Shown piece after piece: positions 12,501 to 24,780 of a stretch of 64,000 bases of DNA (the first letter of the stretch is position 1; every line of letters begins with the position of its first letter). The DNA is from Aculops lycopersici. Its lineage: Eukaryota; Arthropoda; Arachnida; Trombidiformes; Eriophyidae. The stretch lies in NCBI GenBank assembly GCA_015350385.1, contig WNKI01000001.1:1543870-1607869 (forward strand), given 5' to 3'. Position numbers and translations under genes: made by a program. Under the pieces are notes generated by a model that made no database searches, had not been told where the DNA came from, and was given only the letters and a program-made list of their open reading frames with translations.

Positions 12501-14968
12501 TTTTCATTGCTGTTGCTTTTGTACGCTAGAGAATGTTGCTTGCCTGCCAATTGAAGTTTATCCAGAACCTGGCGCGGCGAAACGGCAACCATTTTGCTTG
12601 TATTGACCTGGGTCTTTTTGCTTAGTTTTCCATCAATCAGCTGAGCGTCGCTTTGTACCTCGCTTTTGTGGCGCGATTTTGAATCTTGGATCTCAATTAT
12701 AACTCGCAGCTCAGTTTTCATGCAAGGAATCAGATCGTTCTTGTTGCTCGACTTTGTTTCTATCACTTGCTTCTTGATAACCTCGCCCCCATCCGCCACT
12801 TCCTTTCTCTTATCCACCACAACCACCTGACTTTGATTTTCGCTTTGGCTTCGAGCTTGACTTGGACTGGCGCTAGAGCTTCGCTTTTTCTCATCTTCTT
12901 TTCTACTTTGGGTCTTTGAGTTTGTTTTAACATCCAAAGAGTCTTCTTTTGTCTCATCGAGATTAGAGCTAGCCGATAGAAGCGATGATCTCTCATCACT
13001 GGTGTCGTGATAGCTATCTTCGATTTGAGGAGATTCTAATGAGTCGTGATTAAAACCACTTGTTTGATTGGCAGGTAGAGGTGAGGATGGAGTGGGGGAA
13101 ACTTTTGTTACCCTCGACTTCTGGCTCTTTTGACTAGCTCTTTCACTTTCCCTTGCGTCTTGTAACTTTTGCTTCTCTTTCAACTTGTCCAACTCGCTCT
13201 CAAGTCGACTAATTTTTGCATCGGTATCACTGATTCTGGTTGTTGTTGTTTCCTGTGGACCTCTTTTAGAAATAGTTACAGGTGTCCTCTCAACTTCCGA
13301 TTTTCTTCCGGTTTTTCCGTGTCTTCCAACTATAGTGGCCGTTTTCTTTAGTGAAGAATCACGTTGTTTTGTTGTGTTTATACTGGAATTATACGGATCA
13401 AATGATTGCTCGCTCGTATCGACAGAACTTGTTGACTCTGATTCAAGTGGATCCGTTGCCGTGTCTTTGGTTTGTTGTTTTTCCATTGAGTTGCCGGATT
13501 CTTTTGTCTTTCGAGTCTCATCCGCGTTCTGAGACTCTAAATTTTGCACCGACTTCCCCCTGATTAGTGGACCAAACTCCAAGTTACCCAATTTAAATCG
13601 CCGCGTTTCGCTGGTCCCAATATCATTGTCCATATTGGCTTTTGTTTGAGTGGAGCGAGTTTTAGTCTCTGGCAGGAGGGAAAATCTTTCCCTGGTAAAT
13701 TTCTCCGTTCCAACTGCCACACTTTTTGTATTGACCTTCTGGTTAACACTTGCATTCCCACCACTTGGTGGCTCGCAATCAAACTTTATCGACTGGGTGC
13801 CCTTGTCTTTGGTGTCGACAAAGTATTTTTCAACCATCTTATTCATTAGCATTGAATCGATGGCAGTTATAGTTGATTTGTGCGAAACCTCAACCACTTT
13901 CACGTCCGAATCCTCTTGGTCCCGCAAGTTGGGGCGCTTATTTTTGGTGGCGGTGGAAATTGGAAACCCGCTGACTGGTGAGACAATTGGACTCAAGGTT
14001 ATCATCATAAGCGAGTCCATTGAACCTCTTGGCGCACCGGAAGCGGCGAGACGAGATGGTGGATTTGATCTCCTGGTTAAGGTGGTGGAATCGTCGTCAG
14101 CTTGAGAGGTGGGCGTCGAGCTCGACGCTGACCTTGAGCTTTGTGGAGATCCTCGCTTGGGGTCGTCTGATTTCTCACTAACTCGCCTAGAAGTCGCCGA
14201 GGTTCTACCTGTTCCAGCTTGCAGATCGCGGCGGCCACTCGATGACGAGCTCGTTCCGCTGGCCGCCGAGTTTGTGCCGCCGCTACTTCCGCTACTTGGA
14301 CTGAGCCGATCATTGCTCGAGTGGTTCGACGATCTCGACGAAGGCAACCGACTTCCGTTGGTCCCCTCTTCTTCCCTTTGCGACTCACTGGAACTTAGTG
14401 CACCTGGTTCGGCGGCAGTGAAGCTCGAAGCTGCCGGCGCTTGCTTCTCACTCGATCTGCGCAATCTCTCTACCTGAGCCGCAAGCGCACTTAAAGTGCC
14501 GCCAAATTTGTCCTCTAATGGCGAAACCGGCCGTGTAACTTCCGGATTTCTCGAGCCACCACTACCCGAGGACCTCAGGCTAGTTGCACGGCCAACTTCG
14601 GGCGTCTCGCTAGTCCTCACCTCCAGTGGCGAGCCAAGGTTGCCGCTAATGGACTTGTTGGCCTCCAAACTCAAGCCGCCACTCAGTTCTGATCCCTCGC
14701 TGTCCACCTCCAAAATGGTTGACATAGAATCGTAGGCTAGCTGCCTGTCCATTGCGGCATCAGCTAAATATTGGTAATGTCTCTGATCAAATTGCTGCTG
14801 TTGCTGTTGGCTCACATTATACGGATCGCCTTGAGATTCACGATCCTCATCCAAATGATAATCTTCACTGATTCTTCTTTGTCTTCTCTGGTGACTTGCA
14901 TAAGCGTTTCCGTCTTCCCGTTCATCGTGCTCAAAACTTCTCGTTCTACCCCTTGAATTTGAGGCCAT
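9565..14968 (-). CDS. Large disordered protein, two coding exons: join(9565-9619, 9828-14968) on the minus strand
   Basis: Exon 1 runs from ATG 14968 (context AAGAAATGG) for 5141 bases to a GTGAGT donor (9822-9827), ending in phase 2. A terminal exon fits at 9565-9619: a branch-like CTAAC and pyrimidine tract precede it, and AG followed by C completes the split codon as AAC. The C terminus then reads NTYIKHSRQPLVNLEAAS and a TAA stop. Total about 1731 residues. The protein is rich in Ser, Thr, Gln, Arg, Glu and Lys, with RSP/SPP/SSPS phosphosite-like motifs throughout, short Gln runs, charged coiled-coil-prone stretches (for example around SRLESELDKLKEKQKLQDARE), and Gly-Gly runs near the C terminus. 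No globular domain is recognised. A cytoskeletal or scaffold role would be a guess. If the terminal exon is ignored, the ORF ends two codons past the donor. Confidence 0.75.
9620..9827 (-). other. Intron of the 9565-14968 gene
   Basis: The donor GTGAGT is at 9822-9827 and the proposed acceptor AG at 9620-9621, giving 208 bases. The phase agrees on both sides (two bases carried over, one supplied). The only earlier AG after a pyrimidine run, with AAAAAA behind it, would give an immediate in-frame stop. Confidence 0.65.
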
Positions 14969-17900
14969 TTCTTTGGTCTTGAGGTTTATTTCCAGTCTTG
15001 GCAGTTTTTTCCACTAACTTGACGACTTCCCAAGTAAGTAACTTGATCGACTATTCTCTTTGATAATCATTACATCTTTTTTCATTTCATTAAGCCACTT
15101 CTAGTAAGGTAAACGAAACTACAACTGATAGATTACGAAACATACAGTCAACATAGGCTCATGCTCATGACACGCTGCTTGCCCCTCGCTGTCTCCATTC
15201 AAATTCAATGAACTCTGGAGGCGCTAACTAACTATGCAACACTAGCAACATTACCGACAACAAGTGGCGGCCCACCAGTGACTGTAGTAGACTCATTGAC
15301 CTTCGAAGAGAAAAGTGCGAGTCCTAGCTGAACGCAACGCGAGCTACAGTTTAGAACTGTTTAGTCGGTTTACCTGGATCGTTGTTGCTCCCACTGCTGC
15401 TGCTGTTGCTGCTGCTGATCATTTCGCACAACAAGTGGCCATCCACAACCTAGTCATCCGATTGTTGGCACCTGAATGCATTATGAATGTTCACAACAAA
15501 CTCACAACAAACTTGACACGTACGTAGCACTAAAACATTCAAACTCTAAAAGTCGACAACTACCACCACGGCGATCAGTGAGAGCATTGAATTTGAAATG
15601 AATTCACCTGTGAGCCAACGATTACTGTTTGTCTCCTCGTCTCTCTTTATCTCGCTCACTGTCTCTTGGTCCAACTTTACACTTTACCTGCCCAAAACAA
15701 CGACAACAAAAACAGCGACGACAACGACTATTTTCTCCAATAATCTCTCGCTCGCTCGCTCCCTTTTTGCGGCGCTCGCTGTTGGCAAATCGGCCAGCGT
15801 GCGCTCGGCAGCTTACCTGGAAGTTATCGACGCTGTTGGCCGGAGAACAACAGGTGCTCAACAATCAGCTGCTCATGGTTTAGGTTCGGCGTCGTTGGGT
15901 CGGTGTTGGCGAAGGTGGAAAGGTTGAAACGTTAAAACAACGGCAAGCTTGGTAAATTATCCACTCGTTGGCCGTGCGCCTGCGCACTGAATTCGAAGAT
16001 AATGCGCAAAAATCTCAAGCTTGCCAGCGGATTCAATTCGCCATCAGGCAACAGCAAACTAAAGCTGATTGGCCATTTCAGATGGATACTCGTCTGCAGG
16101 ACCACGCAGCGGCGGCTGCAGCGGTATTGGCAGCCGAGCTACAGCTCAGGTAAATTCATCGCAAGTGAGGGGGCGGCAGTCAGAAAGCATCCAGCGCGGC
16201 AGCCACTTGTTGTTGCGCTGGCCGCAAACGCGCACAGGACTGACGAGAGCAGGTGGTTGTAGCCAACTTGTTGGTGCTGAATCGATGGAGAGGCTGGCAA
16301 GTGGATAACTTCACGTCGTTACACTTGTGAGCCCTCCCATCCTGTAGTTAACTTCGCTTGTCCCTCTGGTTGGTGGCGCAATAACGGCCATGGAATCAAA
16401 GGGAAGTGGCCCATGGACACAAATGAGCAAACAAGAGCGACATCCAACTAAAATTGCAACTGTAACTCTTGTGATTAACTTGTTACGCTTAATGAATCAT
16501 CTATCTGAATTATGATGATGGTTTAGACGATGACTCGGATGTTAATTAGCGGCAGCCAAAGGGGAAAGTCGAAGCAAATGAAGTCACTCACTTGCTCACT
16601 CGCGGTCCCTGAAACCAAATGAGCTTCCGCTAATTTAGCGAGCTAGCTAGTCACTCGGTCGGGCTAATGTAAACAGATAGACAGGTAGACGGACAGAGAG
16701 AAGTGTTCCACTTACCCTTGGCTGGCCTCTTGGGCGGCTACCAAACACTCGTTTTTGTCTTACCTGCTAGTTCTATGTCTCTGCCTATCGGGTCGTATTT
16801 CGACGAGAGATGTATTTTGGCCGTTAGTCCTGAGAGTAGGAGTTGCGATTTGTGAGTCGAGTGGAGAAATGGGAGAGAAAAAAAGGGACTCGTCTCTTAT
16901 GGCAGGTGTTTTTGTCCCTTTCTCTCTGTCATCCTGCGTCTTTATTCAGCCAACTCGAGCGTACTAGAAAAAAAATCGATTGCAATTTTGGATGGTCTAG
17001 CGATAGCGTAAATCCTTCGGCTGGTCAGCCACCAAATCTGACACACTTTTCAGTAAAAGAGCCAACTTGGCGAGCTTCTTTCTCCAACCAGATAGAGAAA
17101 TAAAATGAGAAAGCGATTGCCTTGGCGGCAGGTGCTCGGGATGGTAACACACTGGCCGACACTGAGCGTCTTGATCGTAGTTCTCTTTAGCTCTCTGTCT
17201 GTCTGTCTGTCTCTCTCTCTTTTCCGTTCCGTTTGCGACTGATTGATTTCTCAAGTCACGCCAAGACCAATGCTTGGATCGTCGGATATTAGACTAGCTT
17301 AGCAACAATGGCTAGCTTGGCGAGTTGATGATCGACTTCCGGTTAACAAGACCGCGATAGTAGATGGGAAGTTGCCACAGTGATTGCGTAACGTGACGAC
17401 TTTTAGTTGACAAAGACAGACAGGCGGCCGGATGGACGGACAGCGCAAAGCGGAAGTTCCAAAAGCGAAAACGAGAAAACTGAACTTCATCATAATAATG
17501 AGTTACAATTGTTTGCTTTGAGGTGAAGCGTAGAAAGGAGAGTAGATGAAGAGAAAAAGAGGAGAGAGGAGGAGAAAGGAGAAGGAAAGAGAAGGAAAGA
17601 GAAGAAAAGAAAAGAAAAAAGAATACAAACTAAAAAGAGGGGCCCGGCAAAAGTGGTCGGGAAATCTCGGAGAAATCTGAAAAAGTCTAGCCAGTCGGCC
17701 GACAGGGTAGCTAACAAGTTGCCGCCTGTTTGCTTAGCTAAACTGCGACACTGCCACCTAACTCGACTCAACTCGCGTCCGTCGTTTATTTGCCCACTCA
17801 CTTTGCACCTAAATCACGTTCTTCCTTTTCCTTTTCCTCCGCCTCCTTCTACTTCTCCTCGATACTTGCGCACTGGTTTTCCAGATAGATTTACCTTTGC

Positions 17901-20900
17901 GCTGCGGCCAGCTGAAAAAAGGTGACAAAATCAAGTTAGCTGAAGCACACCAACAATAGAGGAAGAAAGGTAACTTTGGGAGGCCAAAGATTGAGTCGAT
18001 GTAGTGATGCGTCGTCACATGTTAGTGGGCGAGTTTAGGATTCAATTTGGAGGCTGGCAAAATTTACGAGCCGCATTCGATCGAGCGGTGGGCAGGAGGC
18101 TTGGAGTAGTGGAGGCGACAAACAATTGTCATGATTCACCGAGTTTAAGGCGAGCAAGTCATCAGTTTGTTAAATTCTCGCTGATGTCACGTCGGTCGCT
18201 TGTTGTTTCTTTGCCTTTTTGCTTCAGCCGATACTGCTGCTGTTGCAACCACCAGCTGCACCATTGAACTGAAACTAGGAGTAACATTGAGGTCAACACA
18301 CACACACACTGGCTTACGAGTATGTTGACTACAGGTAAGCGAGAGGGACTGAAAAAGAGCCAGCAAAAAATTGGATAGATTTTGGGTGACAAATTGTGGG
18401 CCGAAATCGAGTGGTCGACGCGGCGACAATCGGGTTCATTATCACACCTTTTATTTCTACCCTTTATTTCCACCTTTCTCTTGGAGTAGACTTTTATTTG
18501 GCTGAGCCGATCGTATCGGTGTCACGCTGGCCACAGTTTCTCTCGCCTTCAACCAAAGGAAAACAGTGAGTTTTCCTCAACTTTTGAGCCGCCAAAGTTG
18601 GGGTCTTAATAAATTCAACGGTCAGCCGAGACCCCGAGCAAGCGGCATTCCGTCTGACGCAGGTGAAGGTCGCCCACAATGGCGAGCAATTTGTTTGTCT
18701 GGTAGCGTCTGCCAGCAACTTCTAACCAGACAGTGGGAAGGTTGGGGTAAATAACCTACCAACAACAACAATACCGCTAATGGCCAGCTAACCAGCTGGC
18801 TGTTTGGTCAGTTCTTCGGCTCGTCTAGTCTGGACCATAGGTCCTGGGGAACGAGGAGGAATTTCTACAATGAAGTGGGTGGTTCAATGGAGAGACTGCC
18901 AGTAAAGAGATGAGAAGGAGGAGGAGGGGAGAAGTTGACCTTGAGGCGCGCCACTAATCACAACACCCGAAACTCCGCTTGGCGCCAATTGTTCCAGAAT
19001 GAGCAAGCTCACCTGGCAATCTAGCGAGCGAGTAAACTATTTATACTAGTCTGTACCTTCAGCAAACGCACACTCAACGCCACAAAACGTCGAAAGATAG
19101 AACCTAGAGCTGGATTTAGAGCAACCGTCATAGTGTCTCAAATACAAGTGGCCAGTTGGCTGGTTGGTTGGCTGGTTGGTTGGCTGGTTGGTCGTCCAGA
19201 TAAGTGAAAAGTTCATGTGTATGTCCTCAATGTCCTATCCTGCAACTCAACAGAAAGCCAGTCAGTCTCGTGGGTACAATCAATTGGTTGTGCCGAGACC
19301 CGAGAAGCCGGCGGGCTTATCTAAATTGTTGTGGCCCTCGCCGCCAAAACCAATGGCCAGTTGCTGCCTCATTGTGTAGCTTTAGTTTTACTTCCTTTGG
19401 TTCTGGTTGTCTGGTTTCCTGCGCTCCTCTACCTCCCAACTCCAAGCTCCGAGTTCGAAACGAACGCCTTTTGCTAGGTGGCTAATCGAGGTTCTAGTTC
19501 AGCTCGTGGACGAGAAGAGGAGAAGAAGGAAGAGAGAAAAGAAAGCAGTGAAAGTCGATTTGAGGCCACGATAAGCAATCATTTCCCGACTCTCAGATAC
19601 CAACTTCAGCTGCAGCCTGTATTCTCTCTCTCGCTCTCGCTCTCTCCCCCCTCTCCCTCTCTCTTGGCGACGATTGGCGACTACGCATTTAGTTAGACAG
19701 ACGAACCGGCAGCCCCAAATTTCCCAATCATTTAACCATCAAATCAACCTGATTTCCCCTTGCACTCTGCCTCTTCAGTTTCAACGTCCGCAAATCCAAT
19801 CGCACAAAATAGCCGTCGATTGGCTGGTGCGCGACTTTTGACTTTGCTCATCCTAAAGCTTATCTTCTTTGGGGAGCTTCTGTAACACGCTCTCTGGTCG
19901 CTGTCGTAACATGCTCGCGGCAATTCTGGCCCTCCGAGAGTGAAAATCGACAATCGGGACCAAAAGGCGAAAAGGGGACCAACTGAACGAGGAAAGGGGA
20001 CCACGAGGACGATGGATTCATATGAATTTTAGTCAATTAGATCGACGTCGGCATCAAGTGGGGAGAAAAAAGAGCGCAATTCTCTGGGCGAGCGGAAGTA
20101 CGCTAGCTCATCGTGAGCAGCGCCTAGCGCTGAGCTCTCGGCCATCAGCTTGTGCCTGCTCAGCGGCGGGTCATTAAAATTGGAACCCGGCGAGGCGAGC
20201 GGCTACAAAAAGAGCAAGCAACTTTCCCCCCTCTCTCTCTTTCTCCGGCTTCCAGTCAGTGGAGCTTGACGCTCATTAATTGGCTCTTGGTAAGCTGGTC
20301 CGTGGAACCGAGGGTAGGGAGCGAGAGAGAGGAGAGCGACGCACTTGGGGGCGGAAGCAGCCCATTACCACAGTTGACAAGCCAGCTAGCTTGCCAGCCT
20401 TTCGCTAGCTCCTAGCAAAGAACTTTTGCACCAGCGGCAGCTTGGCAAAGCAAACAGTTGGTATTTTTGACTCCGCTCAAAGTGTCCAGTCAGCACCTCA
20501 ATCACAGGCTTGGATTGCCGAGCTCTCAGTTTCGCTCTGAGAATGTTACCCGCAGCCTCTTTCTACTCATAGCTGCTGCTCCTGCCGCTAGACGAAAAGT
20601 CCCATTAGCTGACATGGAAGCTAGCGGTGCGGCAAATTCAATCGCCAGGTAACATTACCGCCCTCATCAGGGCGCTCGGCCATAACTGGCGCTGCCGCAG
20701 TTGTCATCGTGGGCTAGTTGGCTACGAGAGGCCAGAGGCTGACGCCAGGGCGATTCGATCAGGCGGAAAAGTTTGGCCATCCAGCTGCAACGAAGGCTAC
20801 TGCTGCTGACCAAATCTGGATTTCTACCCGGAGACAGGAAACGAGATACTCAGACATAGAGACCACAAAATGAGTTTTCGCAGCTCGTGCTCGAGTGCAT

Positions 20901-21985
20901 CAAGTTGGCACCAAGCGTCCAGCAGCTAGCCACCAAGCAACCAGTCATACAGTAAGCCAACCATCAGCGAGCCGTCCATCTATTCTACTCGCGAGCTGTT
21001 CGGTTTCGGCCGAAACCTCTGCCGGCCGCAAACATGGCTATTCGCCTGACGTCATTGTCGTCTCCATGTTATATGTTGAAGCTAAATCAAATCTATTAGT
21101 TGTGTTCCTCTTCCATTGTGTTGTTGTCGTCGGAGGCGGTGTCATCATATAACTCACCTCTTTTTTGCAATGCGGTCGTTGTGCGCATAGCAAGAGGATT
21201 CCTGTTAGCTCACTACCACTGTACTTTCGGTTCGCAGGTAAAACTCCGACGCTAAAAGTGAAGTGTTCAATTAGATTTCAGCGGCACCAGCTAGATTCAA
21301 CTTAGGGTCAAGCTCCATCAGCCTAAGCTGCTGAATGCTCATTTCGTCCAAACAGTTTACATGACAACACAAAATACTCAGCATAATTTGCGACTGCAGC
21401 CAAGCGAAGTGCGCGAGTTTTCTCGTCACCTGCTCGCGGCTAGAGGTGGATTAATTTATCTCATTTCCTTCCGTTGTGTATACTTATAATCCAGGAGTGA
21501 ATTCCTACCAGAAACAAAAAAACAAATAAATAAATGAACTCGTAGGTCCGATTGGCAAGAGAAAGAATCATCACTGAACAAGTCTAATTACTAAAGCAAA
21601 GTCAATCTATTTCTTGGTTTTGCTTCGCGATGAGAAAACTCTTGATTGGCGCGCGGCAACTTGATCTACAAACCCCTTAATTCAACTTCCGAGTTAACAA
21701 CCTACCAACACCAGTTGTCGCTCGTGAAACCAGCCAAATGGCCGACGTTCGAGTCTCGGAACTTGCTCGCGGCATTGCTATTGCTCGGTCGCCAAAGCAA
21801 GTAACAGAAACAGCACCAACAACGAGCAAGTATTAGAGTCGGTGGTTGTTAGTAATAACAATAACAAAATAATACCGAGATAACAATAGACCCTCAGGGC
21901 TCATCTCTCATTAAAAATTCCTCATTACAAATACACCTACCAGTTACGTGTGTACTCGGCGTGTTTGGCTACCCAATACGCCTCC

Positions 21986-21987
<2 letters not shown>
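14969..21987. other. Long gene-poor region without supported coding sequence
   Basis: About 7 kb with many ORFs of 60-120 codons on both strands but none with a recognisable domain or plausible composition. It probably holds 5' exons, introns and regulatory DNA of the minus-strand genes. Consensus donors without an assigned exon include minus-strand CAG/GTAAGC with intron starting at 15816, minus-strand CAG/GTAAG starting at 16763, minus-strand GAG/GTGAGT near 21160, and plus-strand CAG/GTAAGC starting at 18335. Purine-rich tracts occur at 17530-17640 and 19510-19555, and CT runs around 19625-19665 and 20231-20243. I see no RNA gene. Confidence 0.6.
19158..19192 (+). repeat. GGTTGG/GGCTGG tandem repeat, possible G-quadruplex
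   Basis: A run of units GGCTGGTTGGTT repeated nearly three times on the plus strand, with ten or more GG doublets spaced by one or two T or C bases. Such spacing can form a two-layer quadruplex; that is a structural inference. Confidence 0.6.
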
Positions 21988-23146
<1,159 letters not shown>

Positions 23147-24460
23147 CTATTTCATAAAAACCTTCAATGGCCTTCTGAAACCAACGCACTCATGCCTCCC
23201 TATAGTCTGGTAGATTATCTCACGAAAACCAATCTCTGGACTAAGTAGATAAGCATCAAATTGTTCCGGTTTGAATTGAATACTATAGAGATTGGCCTTC
23301 AGTCGATCGCTTAGCTTCCTTCGACGACCGTAATTGTCGTAAGGCTGAGCCTCGAGAACAAATAAGCCGCCTGGCTTCAAGTGATTGTAAATCCTCTTGA
23401 AAAATCTCTTTAGTCCAATGTCACAATAGTTGCAATGAATCCATTTAGTGACACTCAAACAAATGATTGTATCAAAAAATGGCTTTTGCCTCTCAACAAG
23501 CTCATCCTTAGATGGAACATAATTGTGCTCTATGAACACAATATTATTTGGAAATCTACCCTTTAACTTGCCGTCGTTATTATCACCATCAGTTGCAGTC
23601 TGCCGATTCTTATCAATATCTTCGTCGATTGTGTTACTCGATTTTGTTTCCCTGCTATCAATGGGATTTTCCTCGTAACTAGCCGGTATTTTCAATTCGG
23701 TTGTTGATGGTTTTGTTTGCGCGGCTAATGGGCCATGTGAAATGTAAGAGGATAAGGGAAATTGGTTCAAGTCCTCGGTGTAAGTCATGGTGCTGCCATC
23801 TTCTAGCCTCAATCTTGCCGCTCGCTCTTTTCTATATTCATTCGACTTGGCAATGACTCCCCCAGGACCTTCAATGTGCAAATGGAGATCTCTATTCGCC
23901 ATGTTAACCATCTTGGAATCGATATCAACGCCTGTTATGGAATTTGGATCAAACAGGCGAGCGATCGCGTAGGTAATGTGACCGCGGTTGCAACCAATAT
24001 CAAGAACATCCTTTCCCTCAAACCATTTCCTATCGAAACATTTCAACCTTTCATCTGAAAGTCCACAGTCTAGAGGAGATTTCTGTTCATTTACAGCTGC
24101 AGAGGCTTGGAGTTTATCTGCATCCTTATCGTTAGCTGGACTGAATGCTTGGTCATTCTTGTTGCCGCAATCTGATACTGGCGCCGATTTTTGCCTCTCT
24201 ACAGCAGCCTTATTCCTATAGTTGAAATAGCCAGGAAAATTTCCAAACTCCAGATTTTCCAATCTTTTTCTCAGATCATCATGAGTTTCACTTGGATCTC
24301 CATAATTCTCATGCTTCGGTTTGATGGCCTCTAAGAATGGATTCTCGCTTGGTGGTAGATGCTTGTTTCGTGCCTCCCAACGATGACGCTTTCTAGCCAA
24401 AGCGCTCTCCTCCCGACTACTCGCGGGCTTTTGACCCAAGTCTATTCTAGTTCTCCTCAT
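23147..24460 (-). CDS. MEPCE: 7SK snRNA methylphosphate capping enzyme (Bin3/MePCE family), 437 aa
   Basis: An SAM-dependent methyltransferase that, in the known family, methylates the gamma-phosphate at the 5' end of 7SK snRNA and keeps P-TEFb regulation in place in the nucleus. Visible features: a basic N terminus; the family GNFPGYFNYRN segment at about residues 73-83; the SAM-binding motif DVLDIGCNRGH at 151-161; the acidic SAM-ribose motif ITGVDIDSKM; the Bin3 block SVTKWIHCNYCD; and the C-terminal GFRRPLKVFMK block. A low-complexity insert of about 90 residues (Glu/Asp/Asn-rich) lies between the methyltransferase halves. It is one exon, from ATG 24460 to TAG. The YFNYRN segment favours MePCE over BCDIN3D. 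The next gene upstream, HPS5, is on the same strand 315 bases away. Confidence 0.92.
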   Translation of the reverse strand: MRRTRIDLGQKPASSREESALARKRHRWEARNKHLPPSENPFLEAIKPKHENYGDPSETHDDLRKRLENLEFGNFPGYFNYRNKAAVERQKSAPVSDCGNKNDQAFSPANDKDADKLQASAAVNEQKSPLDCGLSDERLKCFDRKWFEGKDVLDIGCNRGHITYAIARLFDPNSITGVDIDSKMVNMANRDLHLHIEGPGGVIAKSNEYRKERAARLRLEDGSTMTYTEDLNQFPLSSYISHGPLAAQTKPSTTELKIPASYEENPIDSRETKSSNTIDEDIDKNRQTATDGDNNDGKLKGRFPNNIVFIEHNYVPSKDELVERQKPFFDTIICLSVTKWIHCNYCDIGLKRFFKRIYNHLKPGGLFVLEAQPYDNYGRRRKLSDRLKANLYSIQFKPEQFDAYLLSPEIGFREIIYQTIGRHECVGFRRPLKVFMK

Positions 24461-24774
24461 GTTTTATTGATACCAATATATCTCTAATAATCTATGTAGT
24501 TAAGAAGGTTTATTAGCTGGCATAAATGCACAGTCGAATAGTTTATCACCGGGAACGCGTAAAAGGAACGTTTAGATAGGATGGTAAAAATGAATGTGTG
24601 TTTATTATGTTGAGACTCGTGTTATACTGCCTATGTTATACTGATATCCTCACACACGCTTTGGTCACGTGGTTGTTCATTTCAAAAAGAACTGTCAAAG
24701 TTTTTACCTTTACTTGTTTATAACTTGTTTATAACTTGTTTATAACTTGTTTATAACTTGTTTATAACTACTTT
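24461..24774. other. Short spacer between HPS5 and MePCE
   Basis: AT-rich spacer holding the 11-bp tandem repeat just beyond the HPS5 stop and the presumed MePCE promoter. No ORF of note. Confidence 0.6.
24712..24770. repeat. 11-bp tandem repeat (ACTTGTTTATA)n
   Basis: Five to six near-perfect copies of ACTTGTTTATA directly downstream of the HPS5 stop codon. On the transcribed minus strand it reads as repeated TATAAACAAGT. Confidence 0.95.
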
Positions 24775-24780
24775 TTTATT
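24775..24780 (-). terminator. AATAAA polyadenylation signal overlapping the HPS5 stop codon
   Basis: The minus strand reads ATGAATCAATAAAAAAG, so the last codons are Met-Asn-Gln-stop and the TAA is inside AATAAA. No other AATAAA is seen in the next bases; the tandem repeat follows. Confidence 0.6.
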
